From Halomonas sp. UBA3074 (GTDB lineage Bacteria; Pseudomonadota; Gammaproteobacteria; Pseudomonadales; Halomonadaceae): a stretch of 64,000 nucleotides of DNA. This document shows positions 53,523 to 61,987 of this stretch, piece after piece. The stretch covers positions 1 through 64,000 of the forward strand of contig NZ_DFBS01000020.1 in NCBI RefSeq assembly GCF_002366715.1, read 5' to 3'. Every line of letters starts with the position of its first letter. Position 1 is the first letter of the stretch. The notes under the pieces were generated by a model. It was not told the DNA's origin, did no database searches, and saw only the letters and a program-made list of their open reading frames with translations. The position numbers and the translations under genes are program-made.

Positions 53523-54290
53523 ATGAATGGCCGCAGCGCTCAGCGTCTCGCCAAACTTCAGGAAGCGCTAGCCAGTGGCGGCACGCTTCATCTGCGCGAT
53601 GCTGCAGAGCTGTGCGAAGTGTCGGAAATGACTATCCGCCGCGACTTGACCACTCAGCCCACCGCAATGAGTTTGCTGGGCGGGCGCTTGGTGATGGCGA
53701 ATTATCCTGGGGTAACGCCGATTTACGATTTGACCGAGCAGCAGGCGAGCCATTACCAGGCGAAATACCGCCTCTGTCAGCGGGTGCTTGCCTTTATTGA
53801 AGAGGGCGATACGCTCTTTATCGACTGTGGTTCGACCCTGATTCCTTTATTGAGCCAGTTAAGCCATTTTCGGGAACTGACGGTCGTCACTTATGCACTC
53901 AACGTTGCCAATGCGGTCGCCGCGCTGCCCAACGTTCGGTTGGTGCTGCTGGGCGGGCTTTTTTACGCGGCGTCTCAATCATTTGGCAGCGATAACATGG
54001 CCGCCGGTATCGAGCGGTTAGGGATCAATAAAGCATTGATCTCGGCAGCAGGGGTAGATTTAGAGCGCGGGGTAAGCTGTTTCCACTTCCATGAAGTGGC
54101 CCCCAAACAAGCCGCGATCGCCACCGCCATGCAACGTTTGCTCGTGGTCGATGCCAGCAAGTTTGGCGTGGTGCGGCCTGCGTACTTTGCCGCACTGGAT
54201 GATTTTGATGTGGTCGTTACCGACGAGGAGGGCGCGCCCCAACTGCTAAACGGTCACAGCTCTGATTTACCCACGGTCTCCGTGGCCTAA
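53523..54290 (+). CDS. deoR: DeoR family transcriptional repressor
   Basis: About 255 residues. The ATG at 53523 is preferred over the in-frame ATG at 53514 because AAGGAG ends exactly where the earlier ATG begins, giving no spacing, and lies nine bases before the second. An N-terminal HTH (about 5-60: LRDAAELCEVSEMTIRRDL) is followed by the sugar-phosphate sensing DeoRC domain with FIDCGSTLIPLLS, VLLGGLFYAASQSF and LLVVDASKFG. In E. coli the inducer is deoxyribose-5-phosphate. It is divergent from tsx, and the region between carries matching operators. Confidence 0.94.
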   Translation: MNGRSAQRLAKLQEALASGGTLHLRDAAELCEVSEMTIRRDLTTQPTAMSLLGGRLVMANYPGVTPIYDLTEQQASHYQAKYRLCQRVLAFIEEGDTLFIDCGSTLIPLLSQLSHFRELTVVTYALNVANAVAALPNVRLVLLGGLFYAASQSFGSDNMAAGIERLGINKALISAAGVDLERGVSCFHFHEVAPKQAAIATAMQRLLVVDASKFGVVRPAYFAALDDFDVVVTDEEGAPQLLNGHSSDLPTVSVA

Positions 54291-54376
54291 CCGCCCTCTG
54301 TTTGTCTTTCTGCGCTTGCCTGCACTCCCACGTCCTGGTGGCCAATGCCTGGGTGCGGCAATGCGCCACTTCTTTC

Positions 54377-54390
54377 GTGATCTAGATCAA
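54377..54390. promoter_or_regulatory. FNR/Anr-like box upstream of the cyo operon
   Basis: GTGAT-CTAG-ATCAA matches the FNR consensus TTGAT-N4-ATCAA at nine of ten informative bases. FNR/Anr represses low-affinity bo3 oxidases when oxygen is short in related bacteria, so a repressor site here makes sense. Confidence 0.6.
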
Positions 54391-54537
54391 TAGAAAATAC
54401 TTTCGTCTTACTTGCTTGCGCTTTTAAGGCTTAGGCATGCAAGACCTGCCGCTATTCCCAATCGGCGGCGCATATTTTTCCCGGAACAGTGACGCTCAGC
54501 GCACCACGCACAGGTTTGTGAGGATGCTCCCACGAGC

Positions 54538-54612
54538 ATGTTTTGGGAAGAGTATGGGGTGATAGTTAGCCTGCTATTTATCATGACCGCAGGGCTGGCT
54601 AGTGTGTTTTAA
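54538..54612 (+). CDS. Possible 24-residue membrane peptide upstream of cyoA
   Basis: A short ORF encodes an acidic start (MFWEEYGV) and then a hydrophobic helix ending in GLASVF, long enough to cross the membrane once. Small single-helix subunits are known for cytochrome bd oxidase (CydX), so a similar accessory of the bo3 oxidase is thinkable. Against it: the ribosome site is poor (GAGGA 13 bases away) and the start codon lies in a hairpin. Not a recognised family. Confidence 0.3.
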   Translation: MFWEEYGVIVSLLFIMTAGLASVF

Positions 54613-54647
54613 ACCCTAACTTTTAACACCTTGGACGAGATCACACC

Positions 54648-55673
54648 ATGCAACGACGCTCACTATGGCGCAGGCGAGGCACGTTAGTGCTCCTTGCGCT
54701 GTGCCTGTTTCTAGCAGGCTGTAGTTCAGCGCTATTAGACCCCAAAGGGCAGGTTGGCGCAGAGCAGCGGACGCTGATTCTGACCGCTTTTGGCCTGATG
54801 TTGATTGTAGTTATTCCCGTTATTGTGATGACGCTGCTGTTCGGCTGGCGCTATCGGCGTAGTAATAGCGGGGCTAAGTACCTTCCCGATTGGGCGCACT
54901 CCAACGCGATTGAAGCGGTGATCTGGATCGTGCCTTGCGCGATTATCGCGGTGCTGGCGCTGTTGACCTATAAAACGTCCCACAGCCTTGATCCCCACAA
55001 ACCGCTGGAAAGCGACGTGGAGCCGATCGAAATTCAGGCCGTATCGCTGGACTGGAAATGGCTGTTTATCTATCCCGAGCAGGGCGTGGCCAGCGTTAAT
55101 GAAGTGGCCTTCCCGGTCAATACCCCGGTGCGTTTTCGGGTGAGCTCCGGCTCGGTGATGAATGCCTTTTTCATCCCCCATTTGGGTAGCCAGATCTACG
55201 CCATGGCGGGGATGGATAACGATGTCCACCTTATCGCTGAGGAGCTAGGTAACTACCCAGGTCGCTCCACCAACTACAGTGGCGCGGGTTTCTCGGGCAT
55301 GACCTTCGAAGCCAAGGTGACCACTCCCGACGAGTTCGATGACTGGGTTGAAACCGTGCGCGGTGCCTCTGAAACGCTGACCTACCCAGAAGGCTACGAG
55401 GCCCTGGCGGAGCCTAGCAAATCGCACCCGGTGGAGTACTTCTCAGCCATCTCGCCAGCGCTGTACGAAAGCATTTTGACAAGCTTTCACACCGGCGGTG
55501 AGCACGATATGGGTGACGATCACGCGATGGGCAGCGACCATGCTGATGCTTCTGATGGTGATAACGATCATGCCACCCCACAAGCGGCCGCGTCTGGTCA
55601 CCACACCGATAACCATGCTACCCAGGATCATGCCATGCGCACGCATCCTACTAGCGTTGAAGCAGGGGGTTAA
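54648..55673 (+). CDS. cyoA: Cytochrome bo3 ubiquinol oxidase subunit II
   Basis: 341 residues. Lipoprotein signal with lipobox LAGC (Cys 25), two membrane helices (about 43-66 and 82-104), then a periplasmic cupredoxin-like domain (DWKWLFIYPEQGVASVNEVAF). As in other quinol oxidases the Cu-A ligands of cytochrome c oxidases are missing. An unusual C-terminal tail (about 283-341) has some ten His with many Asp residues. It is the first gene of cyoABCDE, 3 bases before cyoB. Confidence 0.95.
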   Translation: MQRRSLWRRRGTLVLLALCLFLAGCSSALLDPKGQVGAEQRTLILTAFGLMLIVVIPVIVMTLLFGWRYRRSNSGAKYLPDWAHSNAIEAVIWIVPCAIIAVLALLTYKTSHSLDPHKPLESDVEPIEIQAVSLDWKWLFIYPEQGVASVNEVAFPVNTPVRFRVSSGSVMNAFFIPHLGSQIYAMAGMDNDVHLIAEELGNYPGRSTNYSGAGFSGMTFEAKVTTPDEFDDWVETVRGASETLTYPEGYEALAEPSKSHPVEYFSAISPALYESILTSFHTGGEHDMGDDHAMGSDHADASDGDNDHATPQAAASGHHTDNHATQDHAMRTHPTSVEAGG

Positions 55674-55676
55674 GCC

Positions 55677-57719
55677 GTGTTTGGAAAACTCAGTTTAGAA
55701 TCCATTCCCTACCACGAACCGATCATCATGGTCGTCGCGGCCTTTATGGCCATTGGTGGGATTGCGCTGTTAGGCGCGTTAACGTACTACCGCAAGTGGG
55801 GCTGGCTGTGGAACGAGTGGTTTACCTCCGTTGACCACAAAAAGCTCGGTATCATGTACTTTATCGTTGCGCTGGTGATGCTGCTACGCGGCTTCTCGGA
55901 TGCGATTATGATGCGTACCCAACAGGCCATGGCCGCCGGGGGCGCCGCGGGTTATTTACCGCCCGAACACTACGACCAGATCTTCACCGCCCACGGCGTG
56001 ATCATGATCTTCTTTGTCGCCATGCCCATGGTCATCGGCCTGATGAACCTGGTGGTGCCGCTGCAAATTGGCGCCCGCGACGTTGCTTTTCCCTTCCTGA
56101 ATAACCTGAGTTTCTGGCTGTTTGCCGTCGCCGCGATCTTGGTCAATATCTCGCTGGTGGTGGGGGAGTTCGCCAAAACCGGCTGGCTGGCTTACGCGCC
56201 CTTATCGGGGATCGAGTTCAGTCCCGGGGTGGGGGTCGATTACTGGATATGGGCATTACAGATATCCGGGATAGGCACGACGCTTACCGGTATCAACTTC
56301 TTCGTGACCATTTTAAAAATGCGCACCAAAGGCATGACCATGTTCCGCATGCCGATCTTCACCTGGACATCGCTGTGCGCCAACGTGTTGATCATCGCCT
56401 CGTTCCCGATTTTGACCGCGACCATCGCGCTGCTGACGCTGGATCGCTATTTCGGTATGCACTTCTTCACCAATGATTTTGGCGGCAACATGATGATGTA
56501 CGTCAACCTCATCTGGGCGTGGGGCCATCCGGAAGTTTATATCCTGATTCTGCCCGCCTTCGGCGTGTTCTCGGAAGTCATCTCTACCTTTGCCCGTAAG
56601 CGGCTGTTTGGTTACATGACCATGGTATGGGCGACCATCGCGATCACCTTGCTGTCGTTTATCGTTTGGCTGCACCACTTCTTCACCATGGGCGCGGGCG
56701 CCAACGTTAATGCCTTCTTTGGCATTATGACGATGATCATCGCCATTCCCACCGGGGTCAAAGTCTTCAACTGGCTGTTCACCATGTTCCGCGGCAGTTT
56801 GGAATTAACGTCGCCGGTACTCTGGACACTGGGCTTTATTATCACCTTTACGCTGGGCGGTATGACCGGTGTGATGCTGGCCGTGCCAGCCGCCAACTTC
56901 GTGCTGCATAACAGCCTGTTTGTTATCGCTCACTTCCACAACGTCATTATCGGCGGCGTGGTGTTCGGCATGATGGCGGGCCTGACCTTCTGGTTCCCCA
57001 AAGCGTTTGGCTTCACGCTGAGCGAAAAATGGGGCAAGCGTTCATTCTGGTGCTGGTTCATTGGCTTCTATGTCGCCTTTATGCCGCTTTACGTGTTGGC
57101 CTTCTTTGGTGCCGTGCGCCGCATGCAGTCTTACGCGAACCCTGAATGGCAACCGTGGATGATTCTGGCCTGGGTAGGCGCCGTGATCATCATGATGGGT
57201 ATCGCCTGCACCGTGATTCAGTTCTGGGTCAGCATCCGCGACCGCAAGCTGAACGCAGATGTGACCGGTGACCCGTGGGATGGCCGTACCTTGGAGTGGT
57301 CAACCTCTTCACCCGCGCCGTTCTACAACTTCGCGCGTTTGCCGGAAGTGGGCGACATCGACAGCTTCTGGTCGCAGAAAGAGCGCAGTAACGAAGAGCT
57401 GGAAGAAGCGCCTTACACCGATATTCATATGCCGCGTAACACCGTTGCTGGCCCTGTCATCAGCTTCTTTGCGCTGATCATCGGTTTTGCCTTGGTATGG
57501 CACATCTGGTGGCTGGCCGGGGTAGGCGCTATCGGTGTCTTTGTCAGCTTTATGGCACGGGTGTTTAACGATGATATCGACTACTACGTCTCCGCTGAAG
57601 AAGTAGAGCGCATCGAGCGCGCGCACCAGCAACGCGTTAAAAACTCCGACCCTTACAAGCCGTCTTCCGAAGTGGAAGGACGCGACGGTAAGCAACGCTA
57701 CGTGGAGGTGAATGCGTAA
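55677..57719 (+). CDS. cyoB: Cytochrome bo3 ubiquinol oxidase subunit I
   Basis: 680 residues, about 15 membrane helices. GTG start at 55677 preceded by AGGGGG. The haem-copper core is intact: heme b/o His in FTAHGVIMIFF, Cu-B His and the cross-linked Tyr in WAWGHPEVYILILPAFG, two His in WLHHFFTMG, and the proximal His pair in VIAHFHNVIIGG. It holds heme b, heme o3 and Cu-B, oxidises ubiquinol, reduces oxygen to water and pumps protons. Its stop shares one base with cyoC (TAATG). Confidence 0.97.
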   Translation: MFGKLSLESIPYHEPIIMVVAAFMAIGGIALLGALTYYRKWGWLWNEWFTSVDHKKLGIMYFIVALVMLLRGFSDAIMMRTQQAMAAGGAAGYLPPEHYDQIFTAHGVIMIFFVAMPMVIGLMNLVVPLQIGARDVAFPFLNNLSFWLFAVAAILVNISLVVGEFAKTGWLAYAPLSGIEFSPGVGVDYWIWALQISGIGTTLTGINFFVTILKMRTKGMTMFRMPIFTWTSLCANVLIIASFPILTATIALLTLDRYFGMHFFTNDFGGNMMMYVNLIWAWGHPEVYILILPAFGVFSEVISTFARKRLFGYMTMVWATIAITLLSFIVWLHHFFTMGAGANVNAFFGIMTMIIAIPTGVKVFNWLFTMFRGSLELTSPVLWTLGFIITFTLGGMTGVMLAVPAANFVLHNSLFVIAHFHNVIIGGVVFGMMAGLTFWFPKAFGFTLSEKWGKRSFWCWFIGFYVAFMPLYVLAFFGAVRRMQSYANPEWQPWMILAWVGAVIIMMGIACTVIQFWVSIRDRKLNADVTGDPWDGRTLEWSTSSPAPFYNFARLPEVGDIDSFWSQKERSNEELEEAPYTDIHMPRNTVAGPVISFFALIIGFALVWHIWWLAGVGAIGVFVSFMARVFNDDIDYYVSAEEVERIERAHQQRVKNSDPYKPSSEVEGRDGKQRYVEVNA

Positions 57720-58330
57720 TGGCAACGGATACGTTACATCACGAAGGATCGGTCGTGCATCATGAGCATCACGATGCCACAGAAACCAAACTGTTTGGTT
57801 TTTGGGTCTACTTAATGAGCGATTTGGTGATCTTCGGGTCACTCTTCGCCACCTACGCTGTGCTGATGAAAGGCACGGCAGGTGGCCCCTCCGCGGCGGA
57901 GATCTTTGAACTGCCGTTTGTACTGGTCGAGACGTTCCTGCTGTTGTTCAGTAGTTTTACCTTTGGCATGGGCGTGCTGGCGATGAATGCCGAACGCCTG
58001 GGGCAGGTGAAAGCGTGGCTGGGTATTACGTTCGTGCTGGGCGCGGCGTTCGTGGGCATGGAAATTTACGAATTCCAGCACCTGATTCATGAAGGCTATG
58101 GCCCCGACAAAAGCGCCTTTTTGTCGTCGTTCTTTACACTGGTGGGCACCCACGGCCTGCACGTTACCTTTGGTTTGATCTGGATTTTGGTCATGCTGAT
58201 CCAGCTCTCAACCAAAGGCTTGAACGACATGACCCGGCCAAGGATTCTGTGCCTAAGTCTGTTCTGGCACTTCCTTGATATCGTCTGGATCTGTGTCTTC
58301 TCCTTCGTCTACCTGATGGGAGTGCTGTGA
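57719..58330 (+). CDS. cyoC: Cytochrome bo3 ubiquinol oxidase subunit III
   Basis: 203 residues with five membrane helices, as in E. coli CyoC. KLFGFWVYLMSDLVIFGSLFATY at the start and THGLHVTFGLIWI with FWHFLDIVWICVFSFVYL near the end are typical of subunit III. It supports assembly and stability of the pump. The N-terminus carries several His and acidic residues (HHEHHDATETK). Confidence 0.96.
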   Translation: MATDTLHHEGSVVHHEHHDATETKLFGFWVYLMSDLVIFGSLFATYAVLMKGTAGGPSAAEIFELPFVLVETFLLLFSSFTFGMGVLAMNAERLGQVKAWLGITFVLGAAFVGMEIYEFQHLIHEGYGPDKSAFLSSFFTLVGTHGLHVTFGLIWILVMLIQLSTKGLNDMTRPRILCLSLFWHFLDIVWICVFSFVYLMGVL

Positions 58331-58331
58331 G

Positions 58332-58661
58332 ATGAGTCATTCTCCGACTAACCCCACTAATAACCATGGCAGCGTAAAGTCGTATGTGACAGGACTGGTA
58401 TTGTCGCTGATACTGACCATTATCCCCTTTGGGGTTGTGATGAGTGGCACGCTTAGTGTTCTCACGACTGTCATCGTGGTGGCCGTGACTGCGGTATTGC
58501 AGATATTGGTGCAATTGGTCATGTTCATGCATATGAATACCAAAGCCGACGAAGGCTGGAACGTAATGTCCTTCGTCTTCACACTGACGATTCTCGTCTT
58601 AGTGGTAGGAGGCTCGCTGTGGATCATGCAGCATCTGCATCTCAACATGATGATCGGCTGA
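58332..58661 (+). CDS. cyoD: Cytochrome bo3 ubiquinol oxidase subunit IV
   Basis: 109 residues with three membrane helices, matching CyoD length and topology: KSYVTGLVLSLILTIIPFGVV, then QILVQLVMFMHMN. It is a structural subunit close to the subunit I/III contact. It begins one base after cyoC and its last 43 bases overlap the start of cyoE. Confidence 0.95.
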   Translation: MSHSPTNPTNNHGSVKSYVTGLVLSLILTIIPFGVVMSGTLSVLTTVIVVAVTAVLQILVQLVMFMHMNTKADEGWNVMSFVFTLTILVLVVGGSLWIMQHLHLNMMIG

Positions 58662-59542
58662 TCACGGCACCTAGCCGTTGGCGGGATCTGCTCGAACTGA
58701 CCAAACCCGGCATTATCGGGGGTAACCTGATTGCCACCCTGGGCGGCTATTTTCTTGCTGCGCAGGGGCAGTTCGAGTGGCTCAGCTTTGTCTCGGTCAT
58801 GGTGGGCATTGCATTAATCATCGCGTCGGGCTGTGCGTGTAACAACGTCATTGACCGCGATATTGATGCACTGATGGCGCGTACGCGCCATCGCCCGCTG
58901 GTCAGGGGCAGCATTTCCATCACCCAGGCATTGGGCGTTTCGGCGCTGCTGGGTGTGTCGGGGGTGGTGTGCCTGGCGCTGGGAACCAACGGATTGACCG
59001 TGGCGTTGGCAGTGATTGGCTGGGGCGTGTATGTGGGGCTTTATAGCCTTTACATGAAGCGTCGCTCCGAATACGGCACCTTGGTCGGCAGCCTTTCGGG
59101 TGCCATGCCGCCGGTGGTGGGGTACTGCGCCGTGACGGGGCAGTTCGACAGCGGTGCTATCATGCTACTGGTGATTTTTTGCCTGTGGCAGATGCCGCAT
59201 TCCTATGCCATCGCGATCTTCCGCTACGCCGATTATCGTCGCGCCTCAATCCCGGTGCTGCCGGTGGTGCGCGGGGTGAAAATGGCCAAGCATCATATTC
59301 TGGGCTATATCGTGGCGTTTATTCCTGCCTCGCTGGCGCTGGGATTGGCCAGCCAAGCAGGAGCCGGGTATCTCTGCGTGGCGCTGACCATGGGTGGCTA
59401 CTGGCTCTACTTGGCACTGCGCGGCTATCGGTTAGACGACGATGTTCGCTGGGCCAAGAAAGTGTTTGGGGTCTCTATTTTGACCATCACCGCGATGAGT
59501 TTGGTCATGGTGCTGGAAGCGATGGTGCCCATGCTGGCCTAA
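58619..59542 (+). CDS. cyoE: Protoheme IX farnesyltransferase (heme O synthase)
   Basis: 307 residues, seven to nine membrane helices. The GTG start at 58619 is supported by AGGAGG six bases before it, inside cyoD. UbiA-family catalytic motifs: NNVIDRDIDALMARTRHRPLV (metal-binding Asp) and the second Asp-rich loop YADYRRASIPVLPVVRG. It attaches farnesyl to heme B to make heme O for CyoB. Last gene of the operon, followed by a clear terminator. Confidence 0.96.
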   Translation: MDHAASASQHDDRLITAPSRWRDLLELTKPGIIGGNLIATLGGYFLAAQGQFEWLSFVSVMVGIALIIASGCACNNVIDRDIDALMARTRHRPLVRGSISITQALGVSALLGVSGVVCLALGTNGLTVALAVIGWGVYVGLYSLYMKRRSEYGTLVGSLSGAMPPVVGYCAVTGQFDSGAIMLLVIFCLWQMPHSYAIAIFRYADYRRASIPVLPVVRGVKMAKHHILGYIVAFIPASLALGLASQAGAGYLCVALTMGGYWLYLALRGYRLDDDVRWAKKVFGVSILTITAMSLVMVLEAMVPMLA

Positions 59543-59575
59543 CCTAACGGCACGCGTTAGCCGACGTACGACCAC

Positions 59576-59610
59576 AACGCCCCGAGCGGTCATCCGCTTG
59601 GGGCGTTTTG
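59576..59610 (+). terminator. Terminator of the cyo operon
   Basis: 14-bp stem (AACGCCCCGAGCGG with complement, one G-T pair), loop TCAT, followed by TTTTG on the plus strand. Confidence 0.9.
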
Positions 59611-59806
59611 TTGCTTTTAAACCACAGATCAGGATAAGAGGAGAAAAGACTTATACTTTGGTATAAAATGCTGCGGTGCGAAAAGTAGCGCGCTAGTTTC
59701 GTTAGCCTGCTTTTCAACGCCGGATATGCTTCACTGTGCCTGGTTTGCCCTTGGTTCTCTTTTCCCAACGAGCGTCCTTTACTCCTGAACGAGCCGTTAC
59801 GCCCTT

Positions 59807-60727
59807 ATGTCAGCGCCCCCATTGCCCAAGCTTTTGCCCCGCCATTTAGCCATCCTACTCATGATGACCGTGGCCACCATGTTCGCCGCTAACCACGTTT
59901 CCGCCCGGCTGGCGTTTGATAATGGCACGGGCCTGCTGCTAGCGGTATTAACCCGTTCAGGGGTGGCGTGTTTGATCCTCATTGCGCTGGTCATTGTGCA
60001 GCGCAAGCGGCTATGGCTGCCCGCTGGCACATGGCCATGGCAACTGGCCGTGGGGCTACTCATTGCGGTGCAAAGCGTCAGCCTCTATTCAGCGGTGGCC
60101 AGGCTGCCGGTGGTGATTGCGCTACTGCTGGTGAATACCTTCCCCATTCAGTTGGCGCTATTGAGCTGGGCGCTGGGCGGGCCGCGGCCAACCCTGCGTA
60201 GCTGCCTCATCATGGGCACTATTTTAATCGGCTTGTTGGTCGTGCTGGATATTCCTTCGTGGCTGACCAGTGCTGACGGCATGGGCCCTGAATGGATCGC
60301 GGGCATCGGCTTTGGCCTAATGGCCGCCTTTGTGTTTGCCTGCGCGCTATGGGTAACCGAGCATCGTCTGGCCGGTGTGGGCAGTACGCTGCGCAGCCTG
60401 CTGACCATGCAAACGGTATTTATCGTGATGATCATTGGCGGCATCGCTGGCGTGGTGCCGGGCGGCATGAGCTTGCCGGACAACAGTGCAGGCTGGATAG
60501 GGTTAGGTCTACTGGGACTGCTCTATGGCTCGGCATTTTCGACGCTGTTCATCTTCGTGCCGCGACTCGACATGGCACGCAACGCGCCGGTCATGAATAT
60601 CGAGCCAGTCGCCTCACTGGTGCTGGGCTATTTCGTGCTGGATCAAATGCTCAGCGCTGGCCAGCTAGTCGGCGGCGCCGTGGTGGTAGGCGGTATTGTC
60701 GTGCTCAGCCTATCCAAGGGGCGGTAA
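59807..60727 (+). CDS. EamA/DMT family transporter
   Basis: 306 residues with ten membrane helices in two EamA repeats (about 12-140 and 160-300). The repeats show typical Pro/Gly-rich ends (ALLLVNTFPIQLALLSW, MNIEPVASLVLGYFVLDQ). This drug/metabolite group mostly exports amino acids or other metabolites; the substrate is unknown. Single gene, ending at a terminator. Confidence 0.9.
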   Translation: MSAPPLPKLLPRHLAILLMMTVATMFAANHVSARLAFDNGTGLLLAVLTRSGVACLILIALVIVQRKRLWLPAGTWPWQLAVGLLIAVQSVSLYSAVARLPVVIALLLVNTFPIQLALLSWALGGPRPTLRSCLIMGTILIGLLVVLDIPSWLTSADGMGPEWIAGIGFGLMAAFVFACALWVTEHRLAGVGSTLRSLLTMQTVFIVMIIGGIAGVVPGGMSLPDNSAGWIGLGLLGLLYGSAFSTLFIFVPRLDMARNAPVMNIEPVASLVLGYFVLDQMLSAGQLVGGAVVVGGIVVLSLSKGR

Positions 60728-60768
60728 TCTAGCGGCTGACTGCGTTGGCTTTATAGTAATGCGCCTGA

Positions 60769-60797
60769 CCCTGTCGCCATTAGGTGACGGGGTTTTT
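60769..60797 (+). terminator. Terminator after the EamA gene
   Basis: 10-bp stem (CCCTGTCGCC/GGTGACGGGG with G-T pairs), loop ATTA, followed directly by TTTTT. Confidence 0.85.
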
Positions 60798-60810
60798 ATT
60801 GATCATATTG

Positions 60811-60843
60811 TTAGCGCGCTAATTAATTGTTAGACTAAAGTCT
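60811..60843. promoter_or_regulatory. Two palindromes upstream of the HlyD/DUF2955 pair
   Basis: TTAGCGCGCTAA (60811-60822) and AGACT-AA-AGTCT (60832-60843) are perfect palindromes with centres 21 bases apart, in the 198-base gap before the adaptor gene. They look like paired operator sites. No regulator gene is adjacent in the window. Confidence 0.5.
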
Positions 60844-60925
60844 CTGATGTGTTCCCCTATACGATACGCGCCCGATTAGAAGCGCTGACCAAGCGGTTGC
60901 TTGGTGGCTAACAAGTGAGCTCTGC

Positions 60926-61987
60926 ATGACCCCCGATCAAACATTTGCCCGCTGGGTGAAGGTAGCGATTGCTGCCTTTGTACTGCTATTCATCTACTTT
61001 CTGCTGGCCGATAGCTTTATGCCCATGACACCCGAGGCGCGGGTGATGCGGCCCGTAACGCGGATTGCGCCGCAGCTTAGCGGCCCGGTTCGCGACGTGT
61101 TGGTGGAAGACCATCAGCACGTGAAGAAAGGCGATGTGCTGTTTCAGATAGACCCGGCACCGTTTCGGTTAGCGGTCGAGCAGGCACAGCTGAACCGTGA
61201 GCAGGCCGAGCAGGAGAACGCTCAGTTAGAAGCGGAGCTGACCTCTGCGCAAGCGGAGCTGACCTCCGCTGAAGCGACAGCCGCCGAGCGGCAGGGCGAG
61301 CTTCGCCGCGCTGAAACATTGATGGCACGGCAGAGCGTATCGCGCCAACAGTACGAACAGCAGGTGGCCGCCGAGCGCACTGCACAGGCCAGCGTGGCAG
61401 CGGCCAGGGCGAAAATCGTGAGCCTGGAAGTACAGCTGGGCGATTCCGGCGAGAGCAACCTGCGATTACGCCAGGCCGACAATGCGCTCTCCCAGGCACA
61501 GTTGGATCTTGCCCATACTCAGGTACGCGCAGCGCAGGCAGGCAGTGTCACCAATCTGCAACTGGAGGTCGGCGACTACGTGCAGGCGGGCCAGCCTGCC
61601 TTGGCCGTGGTGGCGGATGAGCTGGATATCATTGCTGATTTCCGTGAAAAGAGCCTGCGCCATGTGGCCCCTGGCGACTCAGCGCGGGTGGTGTTTGATG
61701 CTTGGCCGGGCAAGGTACTCGATGCCACCGTGCTCGCCATGGATGCCGGGGTGCGCGAAGGCCAGTTGGCGGCGGACGGCCAACTGGCTGATATCCCCAC
61801 CACGGACCGCTGGGTGCGCGACGCCCAGCGTATGCGCGTACACATCGCCCTGACCGAGCCTGTCGCCCAATCGCTTGCCAGTGGCGCCCGCGCCACGGTG
61901 CAGCTTCAACCCGGTGATGCAGCGCTGGCTGCTCCGTTTGTATGGCTACAGTCACATCTGATCAGTTGGCTTCACTATGTTTACTGA
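60926..61987 (+). CDS. HlyD/EmrA-type efflux membrane-fusion protein
   Basis: 353 residues. One N-terminal membrane helix (about 12-30), then a lipoyl half with RIAPQLSGPVRDVLVEDHQHVKKGDVLF, a long coiled-coil hairpin rich in Gln/Glu/Ala (85-180), the second lipoyl half (TQVRAAQAGSVTNLQLEVGDYV) and a beta-barrel. It would bridge an inner-membrane pump to the outer membrane. It overlaps the next gene by 11 bases. Paired with a DUF2955 membrane protein, the layout is like AaeA-AaeB, exporters of aromatic acids. Confidence 0.92.
   Translation: MTPDQTFARWVKVAIAAFVLLFIYFLLADSFMPMTPEARVMRPVTRIAPQLSGPVRDVLVEDHQHVKKGDVLFQIDPAPFRLAVEQAQLNREQAEQENAQLEAELTSAQAELTSAEATAAERQGELRRAETLMARQSVSRQQYEQQVAAERTAQASVAAARAKIVSLEVQLGDSGESNLRLRQADNALSQAQLDLAHTQVRAAQAGSVTNLQLEVGDYVQAGQPALAVVADELDIIADFREKSLRHVAPGDSARVVFDAWPGKVLDATVLAMDAGVREGQLAADGQLADIPTTDRWVRDAQRMRVHIALTEPVAQSLASGARATVQLQPGDAALAAPFVWLQSHLISWLHYVY

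Larger units (their letters stand above)
54291..54647 (+). promoter_or_regulatory. Control region of the cyo operon
   Basis: 357 bases between deoR and cyoA. It holds an FNR-like box (54377-54390), a short ORF (54538-54612) whose start lies in a hairpin (54524-54539: ATGCTC-CCAC-GAGCAT), and a GC-rich imperfect hairpin near 54450-54470. The transcription start of cyoA is not identified. Confidence 0.5.

Noticed and set aside
54440..54480. Terminator-like GC hairpin followed by ATATTTTTC before cyoA
   Set aside because: The stem is imperfect with a 12-base loop, so it is too weak to call as a terminator.
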